This document shows, in pieces, positions 43,861 to 52,163 of a stretch of 64,000 bases of DNA. The DNA comes from Flavobacterium sp. JAS (GTDB taxonomy: Bacteria > Bacteroidota > Bacteroidia > Flavobacteriales > Flavobacteriaceae), in NCBI RefSeq assembly GCF_020991455.1, contig NZ_JAJMOX010000008.1, positions 285,538-349,537 of the forward strand, read 5' to 3'. The first letter of the stretch is position 1. Every line of letters starts with the position of its first letter. Position numbers and translations under genes: made by a program. The notes beneath the pieces were generated by a model that was not told where the DNA came from, made no database searches, and saw nothing but the letters and a program-made list of their open reading frames with translations.

Positions 43861-45735
43861 ATGAAGAAGAAGATTGAAATATTAGCTCCTGCTAAAGATT
43901 TAATTGGGGGAATGGCAGCCATAAATAGTGGCGCCGATGCAGTTTATATTGGAGCTCCACAATTTGGAGCACGTTCAAATGCCAACAATTCTATCGAAGA
44001 TGTTGCCGCTTTGGTACAATATGCGCATTTATTTAATGCTCAGGTTTTTGTAGTAATGAATACCATTTTGTACGACAACGAACTAGAAACGTGTCGCCAA
44101 ATGATCTGGGAGTTATACGAAATTGGTGTTGATGCCCTGATTATTCAGGATATGGCGATTATGGAAATGGAGCTCCCTCCTATCGTACTTCACGCCAGCA
44201 CACAAGCCAATAATCGTGATGCCGATAAAATTAAATTCCTAAAAGATGCCGGAATCAAACGTGTGGTTTTGGCCCGCGAATTGAATTTGCATCAAATTAA
44301 AACAATATACGACGAGGCTGATGTAGAATTAGAGTTTTTCGTAACCGGAGCATTATGTGTTTCTTTCAGTGGAAACTGCTATATGAGTGTAGCAAACGGT
44401 GAACGCAGCGCCAATCGTGGGTCTTGCGCCCAAAACTGTCGTTTACCTTATAACTTAATCGACGGAAACGGAGAAACTTTAATCAAAAACAGTCACTTAC
44501 TTTCGATTAAAGATTTAGATATTTCAGATCAGATTCCGAATTTAATTGAAGCCGGAATCGTTTCTTTTAAAATCGAAGGAAGATTAAAAGATGTTGTTTA
44601 TGTAAAAAATAATGTATCGTTTTTACGTCAAAAATTAGACAGCTTCTTAGAAGGTTCAGGAAGCGACAAATACACCAAAGCTTCATCTGGAACTTGTACC
44701 TATACTTTCGATTCTTCTTTAAACAGAACTTTCAACCGCGGTTATACCGACTATTTTGTAAACGATAGAAATCATAGTATTGGATCTTGGGAAAGCCCAA
44801 AATCAAAAGGACAATATATTGGTAAACTAATCCGAACTGTTGGAAACGCTTACGAAATTGAAAACGGCGAATTACTAAACAACGGCGACGGACTTTGTTT
44901 CATCAACGAAAATAACGAAGCCGACGGAATCTACGTAAACAAAGCCGAAAACGGTAAAATTTATCCAAACGTTTTAAAAGAAGTAAAAGACGGAACTTTC
45001 ATTTATAGAAATAATGATGCTGCTTTTATTAAAATTGTAGAAAGAGAAGACAGTGCCGTTCGAAAAATCAGCACAACTTTATTACTTACAGAAAATGAAA
45101 CTGGTTTCGAATTAATCGCAACCGATGAAGATGGAAATGTAAGTACTGTTACTTTAGAACATTCTAAAGAACAAACTAAAACCGGCGAATCAATCGAGGA
45201 AAACATCAAAACGCAATTGGCAAAAACAGGTTTTACGCCTTATACAGCCAATGAAATTAATGTAATGTTTTCGCAAAACTGGTTCCTTCCTATTTCTAAA
45301 ATCAACGAAATGAGAAGAACCGTTTACGATCAGTTAACCGAAATTCGTTTGGCAAATTACAAACGTGAAGAACATCAAATAGTAAAAACGTCACATCCGT
45401 ATCCTGAGACTAAACTTGATTTCATGTACAATGTTTCGAACAAAACGGCTCGTAAATTCTACGAACGTCATGGCGTTACAGAAATCGAAAAAGCATTCGA
45501 ATTGCAATGGGATCCAGGAAAATCTCGTGTAATGACTACTAAATATTGCATTAAATACGAATTAAAAAAATGCCCAATACACCAAAAAGACATAATGGGT
45601 GTTAAAGTAAAAGAACCATTGGTATTAAAACAAGGCGAGTTGGAATACAAACTAAAATTCAACTGTAAACCTTGCGAAATGGAAATCTGGGAAAAAGATG
45701 CCGAATTCGAAATCGAAGAAGATCATTTTCATTAA
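43861..45735 (+). CDS. U32-family peptidase/RNA-modification protein (RlhA/YdcP-like)
   Basis: The 624-residue protein has the U32 core barrel at about 1-300 (EILAPAKDLIGGMAAINSGADAVYIG, LHASTQANNRDADKIKFL) with the signature SANRGSCAQNCRLPYNL near residue 190, and a long C-terminal domain with clustered Cys (KYCIKYELKKCPIHQ, FNCKPCEMEIW). Length and layout resemble the E. coli RlhA/YdcP protein needed for 5-hydroxycytidine at 23S position 2501, though other U32 members act on tRNA or ubiquinone. Exact role is inferred. Followed by a terminator and a repeat element. Confidence 0.85.
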   Translation: MKKKIEILAPAKDLIGGMAAINSGADAVYIGAPQFGARSNANNSIEDVAALVQYAHLFNAQVFVVMNTILYDNELETCRQMIWELYEIGVDALIIQDMAIMEMELPPIVLHASTQANNRDADKIKFLKDAGIKRVVLARELNLHQIKTIYDEADVELEFFVTGALCVSFSGNCYMSVANGERSANRGSCAQNCRLPYNLIDGNGETLIKNSHLLSIKDLDISDQIPNLIEAGIVSFKIEGRLKDVVYVKNNVSFLRQKLDSFLEGSGSDKYTKASSGTCTYTFDSSLNRTFNRGYTDYFVNDRNHSIGSWESPKSKGQYIGKLIRTVGNAYEIENGELLNNGDGLCFINENNEADGIYVNKAENGKIYPNVLKEVKDGTFIYRNNDAAFIKIVEREDSAVRKISTTLLLTENETGFELIATDEDGNVSTVTLEHSKEQTKTGESIEENIKTQLAKTGFTPYTANEINVMFSQNWFLPISKINEMRRTVYDQLTEIRLANYKREEHQIVKTSHPYPETKLDFMYNVSNKTARKFYERHGVTEIEKAFELQWDPGKSRVMTTKYCIKYELKKCPIHQKDIMGVKVKEPLVLKQGELEYKLKFNCKPCEMEIWEKDAEFEIEEDHFH

Positions 45736-45740
45736 AATAC

Positions 45741-45771
45741 AAACCGATACTTTTTAAGTGTCGGTTTTTTT
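45741..45771 (+). terminator. rho-independent terminator after the U32 gene
   Basis: AAACCGATAC and GTGTCGGTTT pair (one mismatch) around an 8-base loop, followed by a T run, 5 bases after the stop codon. Confidence 0.8.
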
Positions 45772-45776
45772 ATTTT

Positions 45777-45872
45777 GGGCGTGTCCCGCCGAAAAGGCGG
45801 GTCGGCTATCCGCTACAAGTCCTCGCACTTCCTTCGTCAGGCTGTGGGCTTTCCACTTCTATCCCTCACACA
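45777..45872. repeat. GGGCGTGTCC intergenic element, copy 2
   Basis: This element starts GGGCGTGTCCCGCC and contains a hairpin CCCGCC-GAAAA-GGCGGG. It shares a 40-base identical run with copy 1 at 41541-41629 and keeps the same order of features after a gene's terminator. The 410-bp gap to the next gene also holds the inverted repeat at 45926-46025. Confidence 0.8.
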
Positions 45873-45925
45873 CAGTATAAAACGAGAAAATTTGTGTTTA
45901 CTAACCACAATTATTTCCACAATCT

Positions 45926-46025
45926 TGTCATTTCGACGAAGGAGAAATCCTCGTAAGTAACTCCATTCCAATAAGCCAATCTTTGTCAAGCTCCTCGCGA
46001 GGATTTCTCCTTCGTCGAAATGACA
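45926..46025. repeat. inverted repeat with perfect 28-bp arms (TTTCGACGAAGGAG family)
   Basis: Arms 45926-45953 and 45998-46025 are exact reverse complements over 28 bp (TGTCATTTCGACGAAGGAGA...). The 44-bp centre holds CCAATCTTTGTCAAGCTC, also found in a degenerate copy at about 53708-53790 and, as half an arm, at 22541-22571. It contains no gene. Confidence 0.85.
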
Positions 46026-46147
46026 AACTGTATGGTTACTTTACTTAAAAATTAAATTTCCAATTAAATTAAAATCTGCCGAATCTGCAAAATCTGCGTG
46101 AGAATAAATTCCATTTTATTTATCTTTACTCTCAAAACTAAATTTAA

Positions 46148-46636
46148 ATGGAAACCAAAAATAGCATCCAAAAACATTCAATTATTGCTGGAATTTTGGT
46201 GTGCTCCATTTTTCCATTTTTAATCTTTTCAAAAAGCTACTTTATTGATCTTTGCATCCAAATATGTGATTTCGGCATCTTTTGGAATCCAGTATTCTGG
46301 GGAATCATATTTCCATTATTTGTAGTTTTTCTATTTTGGAATACCGCAAAAAAAATCAATTTTTCATTAAATCAAATAAGTTATTTCCAAGCTTGCTCTC
46401 AATTTTCTTTTGGAGTAAGCTCAAAATTTATAATTGCTCTTTTCACACTTTATATAATTGGATTATTTTCTAATGGAATATCTGTTGTATTGAAATCACA
46501 AATTCCTTATCAAATTTTATTTTCGCTATTAATGATTTTATTTTTATCATTTGTATTAATGATTTTAACTTTTATAAGCAGTTTAATAATTGTAAAATCA
46601 AGCCAAAATACCCAATCTTTAAATCAAACAAAATGA
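46148..46636 (+). CDS. four-helix membrane protein of unknown function
   Basis: The 162-residue protein has four hydrophobic segments, about residues 11-33, 44-65, 88-110 and 120-148, with short loops. It carries no cofactor or catalytic motif that I recognise. The stop overlaps the purT start by four bases (ATGA), so the two are co-transcribed and it may be a membrane partner of the operon, though nothing directly links it to purine synthesis. Function unknown. Confidence 0.7.
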   Translation: METKNSIQKHSIIAGILVCSIFPFLIFSKSYFIDLCIQICDFGIFWNPVFWGIIFPLFVVFLFWNTAKKINFSLNQISYFQACSQFSFGVSSKFIIALFTLYIIGLFSNGISVVLKSQIPYQILFSLLMILFLSFVLMILTFISSLIIVKSSQNTQSLNQTK

Positions 46637-47793
46637 AAATACTACTCCTCGGTTCAGGCGAATTAGGCAAAGAATTTGTCATTGCCGCGCAACGAATCGG
46701 ACAAACCATAATCGCAGTTGACAGTTACGAAAATGCTCCGGCAATGCAAGTTGCACACGGTTTTGAAGTAATCAATATGCTCGACGGCGAAGCTCTTGAC
46801 CGAATTGTAGCCAAACACAAACCAGACTTTATAGTCCCTGAAATAGAAGCCATTCGTACTGAACGTTTTTATGATTACGAAAAACAAGGCATTACTGTTG
46901 TTCCTTCTGCGAAAGCAGCAAACTTTACCATGAATCGTAAAGCCATTCGTGATTTAGCTTCAAAAGAACTTGGACTAAAAACAGCCAAATATCAATACGC
47001 AACTTCTGCCGAAGAACTGCAAAAAGCCGTTCAGGAAGTTGGAATTCCTTGTGTAGTAAAACCTTTAATGTCTTCTTCAGGAAAAGGACAATCAACTATA
47101 AAAACCGAAAGTGATATCGAGAAAGCATGGCAATACGCTGTTGCAGGATCTCGTGGCGATGTTATCGAAGTTATTGTAGAAGCATTTGTTGATTTTCATT
47201 CGGAAATTACACTTTTAACGATTACTCAAAATAATAATCCAACTTTGTTTTGTGCTCCAATTGGACACAGACAAGAACGCGGCGATTACCAGGAAAGCTG
47301 GCAACCCGCAAAAATTTCTGAAGTCGATTTGTATGAAGCTCAGGATATGTCCGAAAAAATCACAGAAGCATTGGGTGGCGCAGGACTTTTTGGTGTTGAA
47401 TTTTTCCTAACCAATGATGGTGTTTATTTCTCTGAACTCTCTCCTCGCCCACACGATACCGGAATGGTAACTTTGGCAGGAACGCAAAACTTCAACGAAT
47501 TCGAATTGCATTTACGTGCGATTTTAAGCCTTCCAATTTTCGAAATTACATTAGAAAAAGCCGGAGCAAGTGCCGTAATTTTAGCTTCGGAAGATTCTAC
47601 AAATCCAACATTTACCGGAATCGAAAAAGTAGCCGCTTTACCAAAAACTGATTTCAGAATTTTTGGAAAACCAACTTCAAGACCGTATCGACGAATGGGC
47701 GTTGTCTTAAGTCACGATTCGCTGGCAACTCCAATCGAAGAAATTGTGGAACGCACTAAAGCAACTTCTAAATTAATAACTGTAAATTCTTAA
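46633..47793 (+). CDS. purT: formate-dependent phosphoribosylglycinamide formyltransferase
   Basis: The 386-residue ATP-grasp enzyme uses formate and ATP to formylate glycinamide ribonucleotide, the third step of purine biosynthesis, without tetrahydrofolate. The N-terminal [20 protein letters not shown] and [12 protein letters not shown], the ATP-grasp [15 protein letters not shown] and [15 protein letters not shown] motifs are diagnostic. Length matches the family. The gene overlaps the upstream membrane gene by four bases and precedes a DUF6370 gene by two bases. Confidence 0.95.
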   Translation: MKILLLGSGELGKEFVIAAQRIGQTIIAVDSYENAPAMQVAHGFEVINMLDGEALDRIVAKHKPDFIVPEIEAIRTERFYDYEKQGITVVPSAKAANFTMNRKAIRDLASKELGLKTAKYQYATSAEELQKAVQEVGIPCVVKPLMSSSGKGQSTIKTESDIEKAWQYAVAGSRGDVIEVIVEAFVDFHSEITLLTITQNNNPTLFCAPIGHRQERGDYQESWQPAKISEVDLYEAQDMSEKITEALGGAGLFGVEFFLTNDGVYFSELSPRPHDTGMVTLAGTQNFNEFELHLRAILSLPIFEITLEKAGASAVILASEDSTNPTFTGIEKVAALPKTDFRIFGKPTSRPYRRMGVVLSHDSLATPIEEIVERTKATSKLITVNS

Positions 47794-47795
47794 AA

Positions 47796-48113
47796 ATGAA
47801 AAAAGCAATATTTCTATTATTCCTATTTGTTGGAATCGCAACCCAAGCACAAGATAAAAAAACAACCGAAAAACCTCAAATTGCAGAAACCGCTTGTGGC
47901 GAATGCCAATTCGGAATGAAAGGTAAAAGTTGCGATTTAGCTGTTCGCATTGACGGAAAAGCTTATTTCGTTGACGGAACAACAATCGACGAACACGGAG
48001 ATGCACATGCCAAAGATGGTTTTTGCAATACAATTCGCAAAGCTTCTGTTACCGGAAAAGTAGAAAACGGTCGTTTTAAAGCCACATCATTCACTTTGCT
48101 TAAAGAAAAATAA
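47796..48113 (+). CDS. DUF6370 small secreted protein
   Basis: The 105-residue protein has a signal peptide (to about TQAQ, residue 19) and a compact domain with paired Cys residues: TACGECQFGMKGKSCDLAV and FCNTIRKA. The pattern CxxC...C and a DGKAYFVDG segment are typical of DUF6370. It could bind a metal or form disulfides in the periplasm; neither is shown. It starts two bases after purT and overlaps the Crp/Fnr regulator by one base, so it is in the same operon. Confidence 0.75.
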   Translation: MKKAIFLLFLFVGIATQAQDKKTTEKPQIAETACGECQFGMKGKSCDLAVRIDGKAYFVDGTTIDEHGDAHAKDGFCNTIRKASVTGKVENGRFKATSFTLLKEK

Positions 48114-48688
48114 TGGAATTGATTCTTGAAAATATTGCCAAACACGTTTCGCTGACTCCTGAGGAGCAAGCGCATTTTTTATCTAAACTAGAAACACATA
48201 CTTACAAATCCAAAACTATTTTACTAAGTGCCGGCGAAGTTTGTAAACATTCTTATTTTGTGAATTCGGGAATTTTAAGAAGTTTCAATATCAATGATAA
48301 TATTGTCGAACATGTTCTTTCATTTGCCTGTGCAGGTTGGTGGATGAGCGATATGTACAGCTTTTTTTCGCAAAAACCGGGACAACTTTTTATTGAAGTT
48401 TTAGAAGATTCCGAAGTGGTTTCACTTTCTAAAGAAAATCAGGAACAATTGTATCTTGATATTCCAAAATTAGAACGTTTTTTCAGGATTTTAATCGAAA
48501 ACTCATTGGTTGCCAATCAACAACGATTGATGGATAATTTAAGTCTAACCGCCGAAGAACGTTTTGAGAAATTCACTACCAAATACGGAACATTAGCTCA
48601 TAAAGTTCCTCAAAAACAAATTGCATCTTTCATTGGTGTTACACCGGAATTTTTCAGCAAAATGAAAGCACGACTTTTAAAAAAATAG
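48113..48688 (+). CDS. Crp/Fnr-family transcriptional regulator
   Basis: The 191-residue protein has a cyclic-nucleotide-binding-like beta-roll at about 20-110 (SKTILLSAGEVCKHSYFVNSG, WWMSDMYSFFSQKPGQLFIEVL) and a C-terminal part ending in KQIASFIGVTPEFFSKMKARL, a short winged helix lacking a full Crp_C HTH. Residues usually binding cAMP are not clear and there is no Fe-S cysteine cluster, so the effector is unknown. It is translationally coupled to the DUF6370 gene. Target genes cannot be assigned from the window. Confidence 0.85.
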   Translation: MELILENIAKHVSLTPEEQAHFLSKLETHTYKSKTILLSAGEVCKHSYFVNSGILRSFNINDNIVEHVLSFACAGWWMSDMYSFFSQKPGQLFIEVLEDSEVVSLSKENQEQLYLDIPKLERFFRILIENSLVANQQRLMDNLSLTAEERFEKFTTKYGTLAHKVPQKQIASFIGVTPEFFSKMKARLLKK

Positions 48689-48801
48689 TTTTTTGCCACA
48701 GATTTCACAAATTTTCACTAATTAAAATTCGCGTGAATTCATGAAATTCGTGGCAACATTTTTTTTAAATCATTCTAATCTGTGAAATCTGTGGCAAAAA
48801 A
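48689..48801. repeat. GCCACGAATTTCAC inverted repeat, copy B
   Basis: Outer arms TTTTTTGCCACAGATTTCACA (48689-48709) and TGTGAAATCTGTGGCAAAAAA (48781-48801) are nearly perfect. The inside holds AATTTTCACTAATTAAAATT and TGAAATTCGTGGCAAC of the same family as copies A, C and D. Confidence 0.7.
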
Positions 48802-48803
48802 CA

Positions 48804-48832
48804 AAAACACGGCTAAGCAGCCGTGTTTTTTT
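48804..48832 (-). terminator. terminator after aceA
   Basis: AAAACACGGCT and AGCCGTGTTTT form an 11-bp stem with a short loop and a long T run on the minus strand, just 3' of aceA. Confidence 0.85.
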
Positions 48833-48839
48833 TATTGAA

Positions 48840-50120
48840 TTAAAATTGCTCAACCTCCGTTGAATGTTTCATTGCGGTTGTTGAAGATCTTCCAATTGTT
48901 ACGGTATTTTGAACCGCATCAAAATAAGAAGTTCCCACAAAAGCCTGATGTTTTACTGCTCTGAATCCGTTTTTCTGTAAAGCGAATTCTCTTTCCTGCA
49001 ATTCAGAATATCCTGCCATTCCGCGTTCTTTGTATGCTTTAGACAATTCGAACATACTAGTATTCAAAGCATGGAAACCTGCCAAAGTAATAAACTGGAA
49101 TTTATAACCCATCGCTGCCAAATCTTCTCTAAAAGTTTCCATTTCTGCAACAGATAGTTTTGCAGCCCAATTAAATGAAGGCGAACAATTGTAAGCCAAC
49201 ATCTTATCCGGGAATTCTTTTTTCATGGCGTCAGCGAATTTTTTAGCATAAACCAAATCTGGATTACTAGTTTCCATCCAAATCAAATCAGCATACGGCG
49301 CGTAGCTTAAACCTCTTGCAATTCCCTGATCGATTCCGCTATTTACATAGAAGAAACCTTCATTTGTTTTTTCGCCTGTGATAAATTTATGATCTCTTGG
49401 ATCAGCATCACTGGTTAATAAATTAGCTGCATCAGCATCTGTTCTTGCCACGATAAGCGTTGAAACTCCCATAACATCTGAAGCCAGACGCGCTGCAATC
49501 AGTTTATTAATCGCTTCTTGAGTAGGTACCAAAACTTTACCACCTAAGTGCCCGCATTTTTTAGCAGAACTCAATTGATCTTCAAAGTGAACTCCAGAAG
49601 CTCCTGCTTCAATCATTGATTTCATAAGTTCGAATGCATTTAGATTTCCACCAAAACCAGCTTCGGCATCAGCCACAATCGGAACCAAATAATCTTTTTT
49701 ATCTTCAACCTGATTTACCACCTGAATTTGATCAGCACGTAATAAGGCACTATTAATTTTTTTAACTACCATTGGCACACTATTTACCGGATAAAGCGAT
49801 TGGTCAGGATACATTTCTCCAGCCAAATTTGCATCAGCAGCAACTTGCCATCCACTTAAATAAATCGCTTCAAGACCAGCGTCGACTTCCTGAATCGCCT
49901 GATTTCCTGTTAAAGCGCCCAAACCAGCAACATAATCCTGACTTTTTAACTTTTTCCATAATTTTTGCGCTCCCATTTTAGCAATAGAGTGCTCAATTTG
50001 ATATGAACCCTGAAGCGTAACTACTTCTGTCGCAGTATAAGGGCGTTCAACACCTTTCCATCTTGGGTTCGTGATCCAATCGTTAATCAATTCCTGAATT
50101 CTGTTTTCTGTTGTTTTCAT
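48840..50120 (-). CDS. aceA: isocitrate lyase
   Basis: The 426-residue enzyme splits isocitrate to glyoxylate and succinate, the first step of the glyoxylate shunt. The catalytic signature KKCGH is at residues 187-191 with active Cys189; [10 protein letters not shown] and [10 protein letters not shown] are also conserved. The start is the ATG of MKTTENR at 50120; an in-frame longer version lacks conservation. It lies 244 bp downstream of aceB on the same strand, with an inverted repeat (50213-50346) in between, and has its own terminator. Confidence 0.97.
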   Translation of the reverse strand: MKTTENRIQELINDWITNPRWKGVERPYTATEVVTLQGSYQIEHSIAKMGAQKLWKKLKSQDYVAGLGALTGNQAIQEVDAGLEAIYLSGWQVAADANLAGEMYPDQSLYPVNSVPMVVKKINSALLRADQIQVVNQVEDKKDYLVPIVADAEAGFGGNLNAFELMKSMIEAGASGVHFEDQLSSAKKCGHLGGKVLVPTQEAINKLIAARLASDVMGVSTLIVARTDADAANLLTSDADPRDHKFITGEKTNEGFFYVNSGIDQGIARGLSYAPYADLIWMETSNPDLVYAKKFADAMKKEFPDKMLAYNCSPSFNWAAKLSVAEMETFREDLAAMGYKFQFITLAGFHALNTSMFELSKAYKERGMAGYSELQEREFALQKNGFRAVKHQAFVGTSYFDAVQNTVTIGRSSTTAMKHSTEVEQF

Positions 50121-50212
50121 AAATAATATAGTTAAGTTGGTTAGTAAGTAATAAAATTTGCAGTCGCAGTTTTCTACTGAGACTCTAATATTTTTCTTTG
50201 AGTTTAATTTCA

Positions 50213-50346
50213 ACACGTAGAAACATAGCTTTCTTTGTGGTTAAAGGCATTTCATTTATTCAAACAAACATAGCTATGTGTGAAAAACTAGTTTTTTTTA
50301 TAAAACTTTTTTTGTTTACACTTTAAACCTATGTTTCTATGTGTTT
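50213..50346. repeat. intergenic inverted repeat between aceB and aceA
   Basis: ACACGTAGAAACATAGCTTT (50213-50232) and the inverted CTATGTTTCTATGTGT (50329-50344) flank a core containing CATAGCTATGTGTG. The element lies in the 244-bp gap and could give a structured RNA or a promoter-proximal site. Which one cannot be decided. Confidence 0.5.
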
Positions 50347-50364
50347 AAAAAACTCAAGATTTCT

Positions 50365-51966
50365 TTATAAATATTTGTAACAAGGAATGGTTAAAAAATC
50401 AACAAAATCGGGATTTACAACCAATCTGTCTAAGACTTTTTCAGCAAGAGGAAATTGTCGTTGTTCGTGAATTTCTTCTCCCAACTCGTCTTTGATTTTT
50501 TTGAATTCATCCAAGGCCAATTCGTGATAATAAGCCAAATCTAATTTTCGATCATTATCTAAAACCACTTTGTTTTGCAGCCACTGCCACAATTGTGATC
50601 TTGAAATTTCAGCTGTTGCAGCATCTTCCATCAAATTATGCAACGCCGCTGCACCTTGTCCGTTTAGCCATGAAGCCAAATACAAGACTCCAACATTGAT
50701 ATTTTTGCGAACACCGTTTTCGGTTATAATTCCAATTGGTGGTTCAATCAAATCGTCTTCCGTTATTTTGCGATGTTCTCTTTTAATGTGAATTTGATTT
50801 GGAGTTGGCATTCCGGCATCAAAAACCGATTTTGCCAAAGAAACCAAATCCGGATGCGCTACCCAGGTTCCGTCATGACCGTTTCGAACTTCGCGTTCTT
50901 TATCTGTTTTTACTTTTGCAAAAGCAACAGCATTCGCTTCCTCATTATTCTTAATCGGAATTTGAGCCGCCATTCCGCCAATTGCATGAATTCCTCTTTT
51001 ATGACATCTTTGAATCACTAAATTCGAATACGCATTCATAAAAGGCGAAGTCATATTTACCTGATCACGATCCGGAACAATGAATTTTGGATTTTTTCTA
51101 AACTTTTTGATATAAGAGAAAATGTAATCCCAACGTCCACAGTTCAATCCTACAATATGTTCTTTCAACTCATAAATGATTTCATCCAATTGAAAACTTG
51201 CTGTTATCGTCTCAATCAAAACCGTCACTTTGATCATGCCGCGTTCTAATTTTAAATAATCTTCAGTAAAATCAATTACAGTATTCCACCAGCGCGCTTC
51301 CAGATAATGTTCTAATTTTGGAATATAGAAATACGGTCCTGAATTATTTTCCAATAATCTTTTATGATTATGAAAAACATACAATCCAAAATCTACCAAA
51401 GAACCAGAAACTTCATTTCCATCAACTAAAAGATGTTTTTCCGGCAGATGCAATCCTCTTGGGCGAACAATTAGCGTTGCAATCTTTTCATTTAATTGAT
51501 ACGATTTGTGTTTAGCCAAATCTGTATACGAAATTGTTTTATTTACAGCGTCGATCAAATTCAGTTGACCGTCCATTAAATTTTGCCAGGTTGGTGAAGT
51601 ACTATCTTCAAAATCAGCCATAAAAGTTTTCGCTCCCGAATTCAATGCATTGATTATCATTTTGCGATCAACCGGTCCGGTAATTTCTACTCTTCTATCC
51701 AACAAATCTTTCGGAATTTCTCCAGCTGTCCAATTGCTTTCTCTGATGGCTTTGGTTTCTGCCGGAAAAGCTGGCATTACTCCCTGATCAAAAGTGACTT
51801 GTTTTTGATCGCGCTGCAACAACAATATTTTTCGTTGCGATTCGAATTTTCGATGTAAATCGGTTATAAAAACAATCGCTTCTTCAGTCCAGATCTTTGG
51901 ATAAGAAAGGCTCTTTTCGGCTAAAAATTCCATTGCCGTCTCGGTAATCTCTAATTGGTTTTTCAT
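50365..51966 (-). CDS. aceB: malate synthase (A type)
   Basis: The 533-residue enzyme condenses glyoxylate with acetyl-CoA to malate, the second glyoxylate-shunt step. RGLHLPEKHLL (catalytic Arg), GLNCGRWDYIFSYIK, SPFMNAYSNLVIQRCHKRGIHAIGGMAA and HDGTWVAHP are the family segments; length matches the A-type, about 530 residues, rather than the longer G-type. It is divergent from the ScfR-type regulator, with a shared 197-bp spacer holding a perfect palindrome. It precedes aceA, with which it forms the shunt. Confidence 0.96.
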   Translation of the reverse strand: MKNQLEITETAMEFLAEKSLSYPKIWTEEAIVFITDLHRKFESQRKILLLQRDQKQVTFDQGVMPAFPAETKAIRESNWTAGEIPKDLLDRRVEITGPVDRKMIINALNSGAKTFMADFEDSTSPTWQNLMDGQLNLIDAVNKTISYTDLAKHKSYQLNEKIATLIVRPRGLHLPEKHLLVDGNEVSGSLVDFGLYVFHNHKRLLENNSGPYFYIPKLEHYLEARWWNTVIDFTEDYLKLERGMIKVTVLIETITASFQLDEIIYELKEHIVGLNCGRWDYIFSYIKKFRKNPKFIVPDRDQVNMTSPFMNAYSNLVIQRCHKRGIHAIGGMAAQIPIKNNEEANAVAFAKVKTDKEREVRNGHDGTWVAHPDLVSLAKSVFDAGMPTPNQIHIKREHRKITEDDLIEPPIGIITENGVRKNINVGVLYLASWLNGQGAAALHNLMEDAATAEISRSQLWQWLQNKVVLDNDRKLDLAYYHELALDEFKKIKDELGEEIHEQRQFPLAEKVLDRLVVNPDFVDFLTIPCYKYL

Positions 51967-52095
51967 AGCTGCTGATTTTAATTAGTCATCAATTGTTTTC
52001 TCATTTTTTGTCATTTAAAGACAATTATTATCATAACAATCTGACGGTTAATATTTTCTACACCACAATATTAGAAAAAAGTTTTTTACAAAACA

Positions 52096-52109
52096 AGCGA
52101 ACGTTCGCT
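52096..52109. promoter_or_regulatory. perfect 14-bp palindrome AGCGAACGTTCGCT, candidate operator
   Basis: AGCGAACGTTCGCT is its own exact reverse complement. It is the only such GC-containing palindrome in the 197-bp aceB-regulator spacer and lies 43 bases upstream of the regulator's -7 box. Inferred as the regulator's binding site controlling aceBA and itself. Confidence 0.55.
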
Positions 52110-52151
52110 AAATATTAAAAATAATTTTTTTGCGATTATTTTTTAAATGTC

Positions 52152-52159
52152 TATATTTG
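52152..52159 (+). promoter_or_regulatory. -7 element TATATTTG of the ScfR-type regulator gene
   Basis: TATATTTG is followed by ATTT and then the ATG at 52164, so the transcription start falls at or very near the start codon. Confidence 0.6.
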
Positions 52160-52163
52160 ATTT

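Noticed and set aside
41541..46025. Repeats considered as insertion sequences
   Set aside because: No transposase frame is linked to any of them and no target duplication is visible; they are treated as non-coding dispersed repeats.
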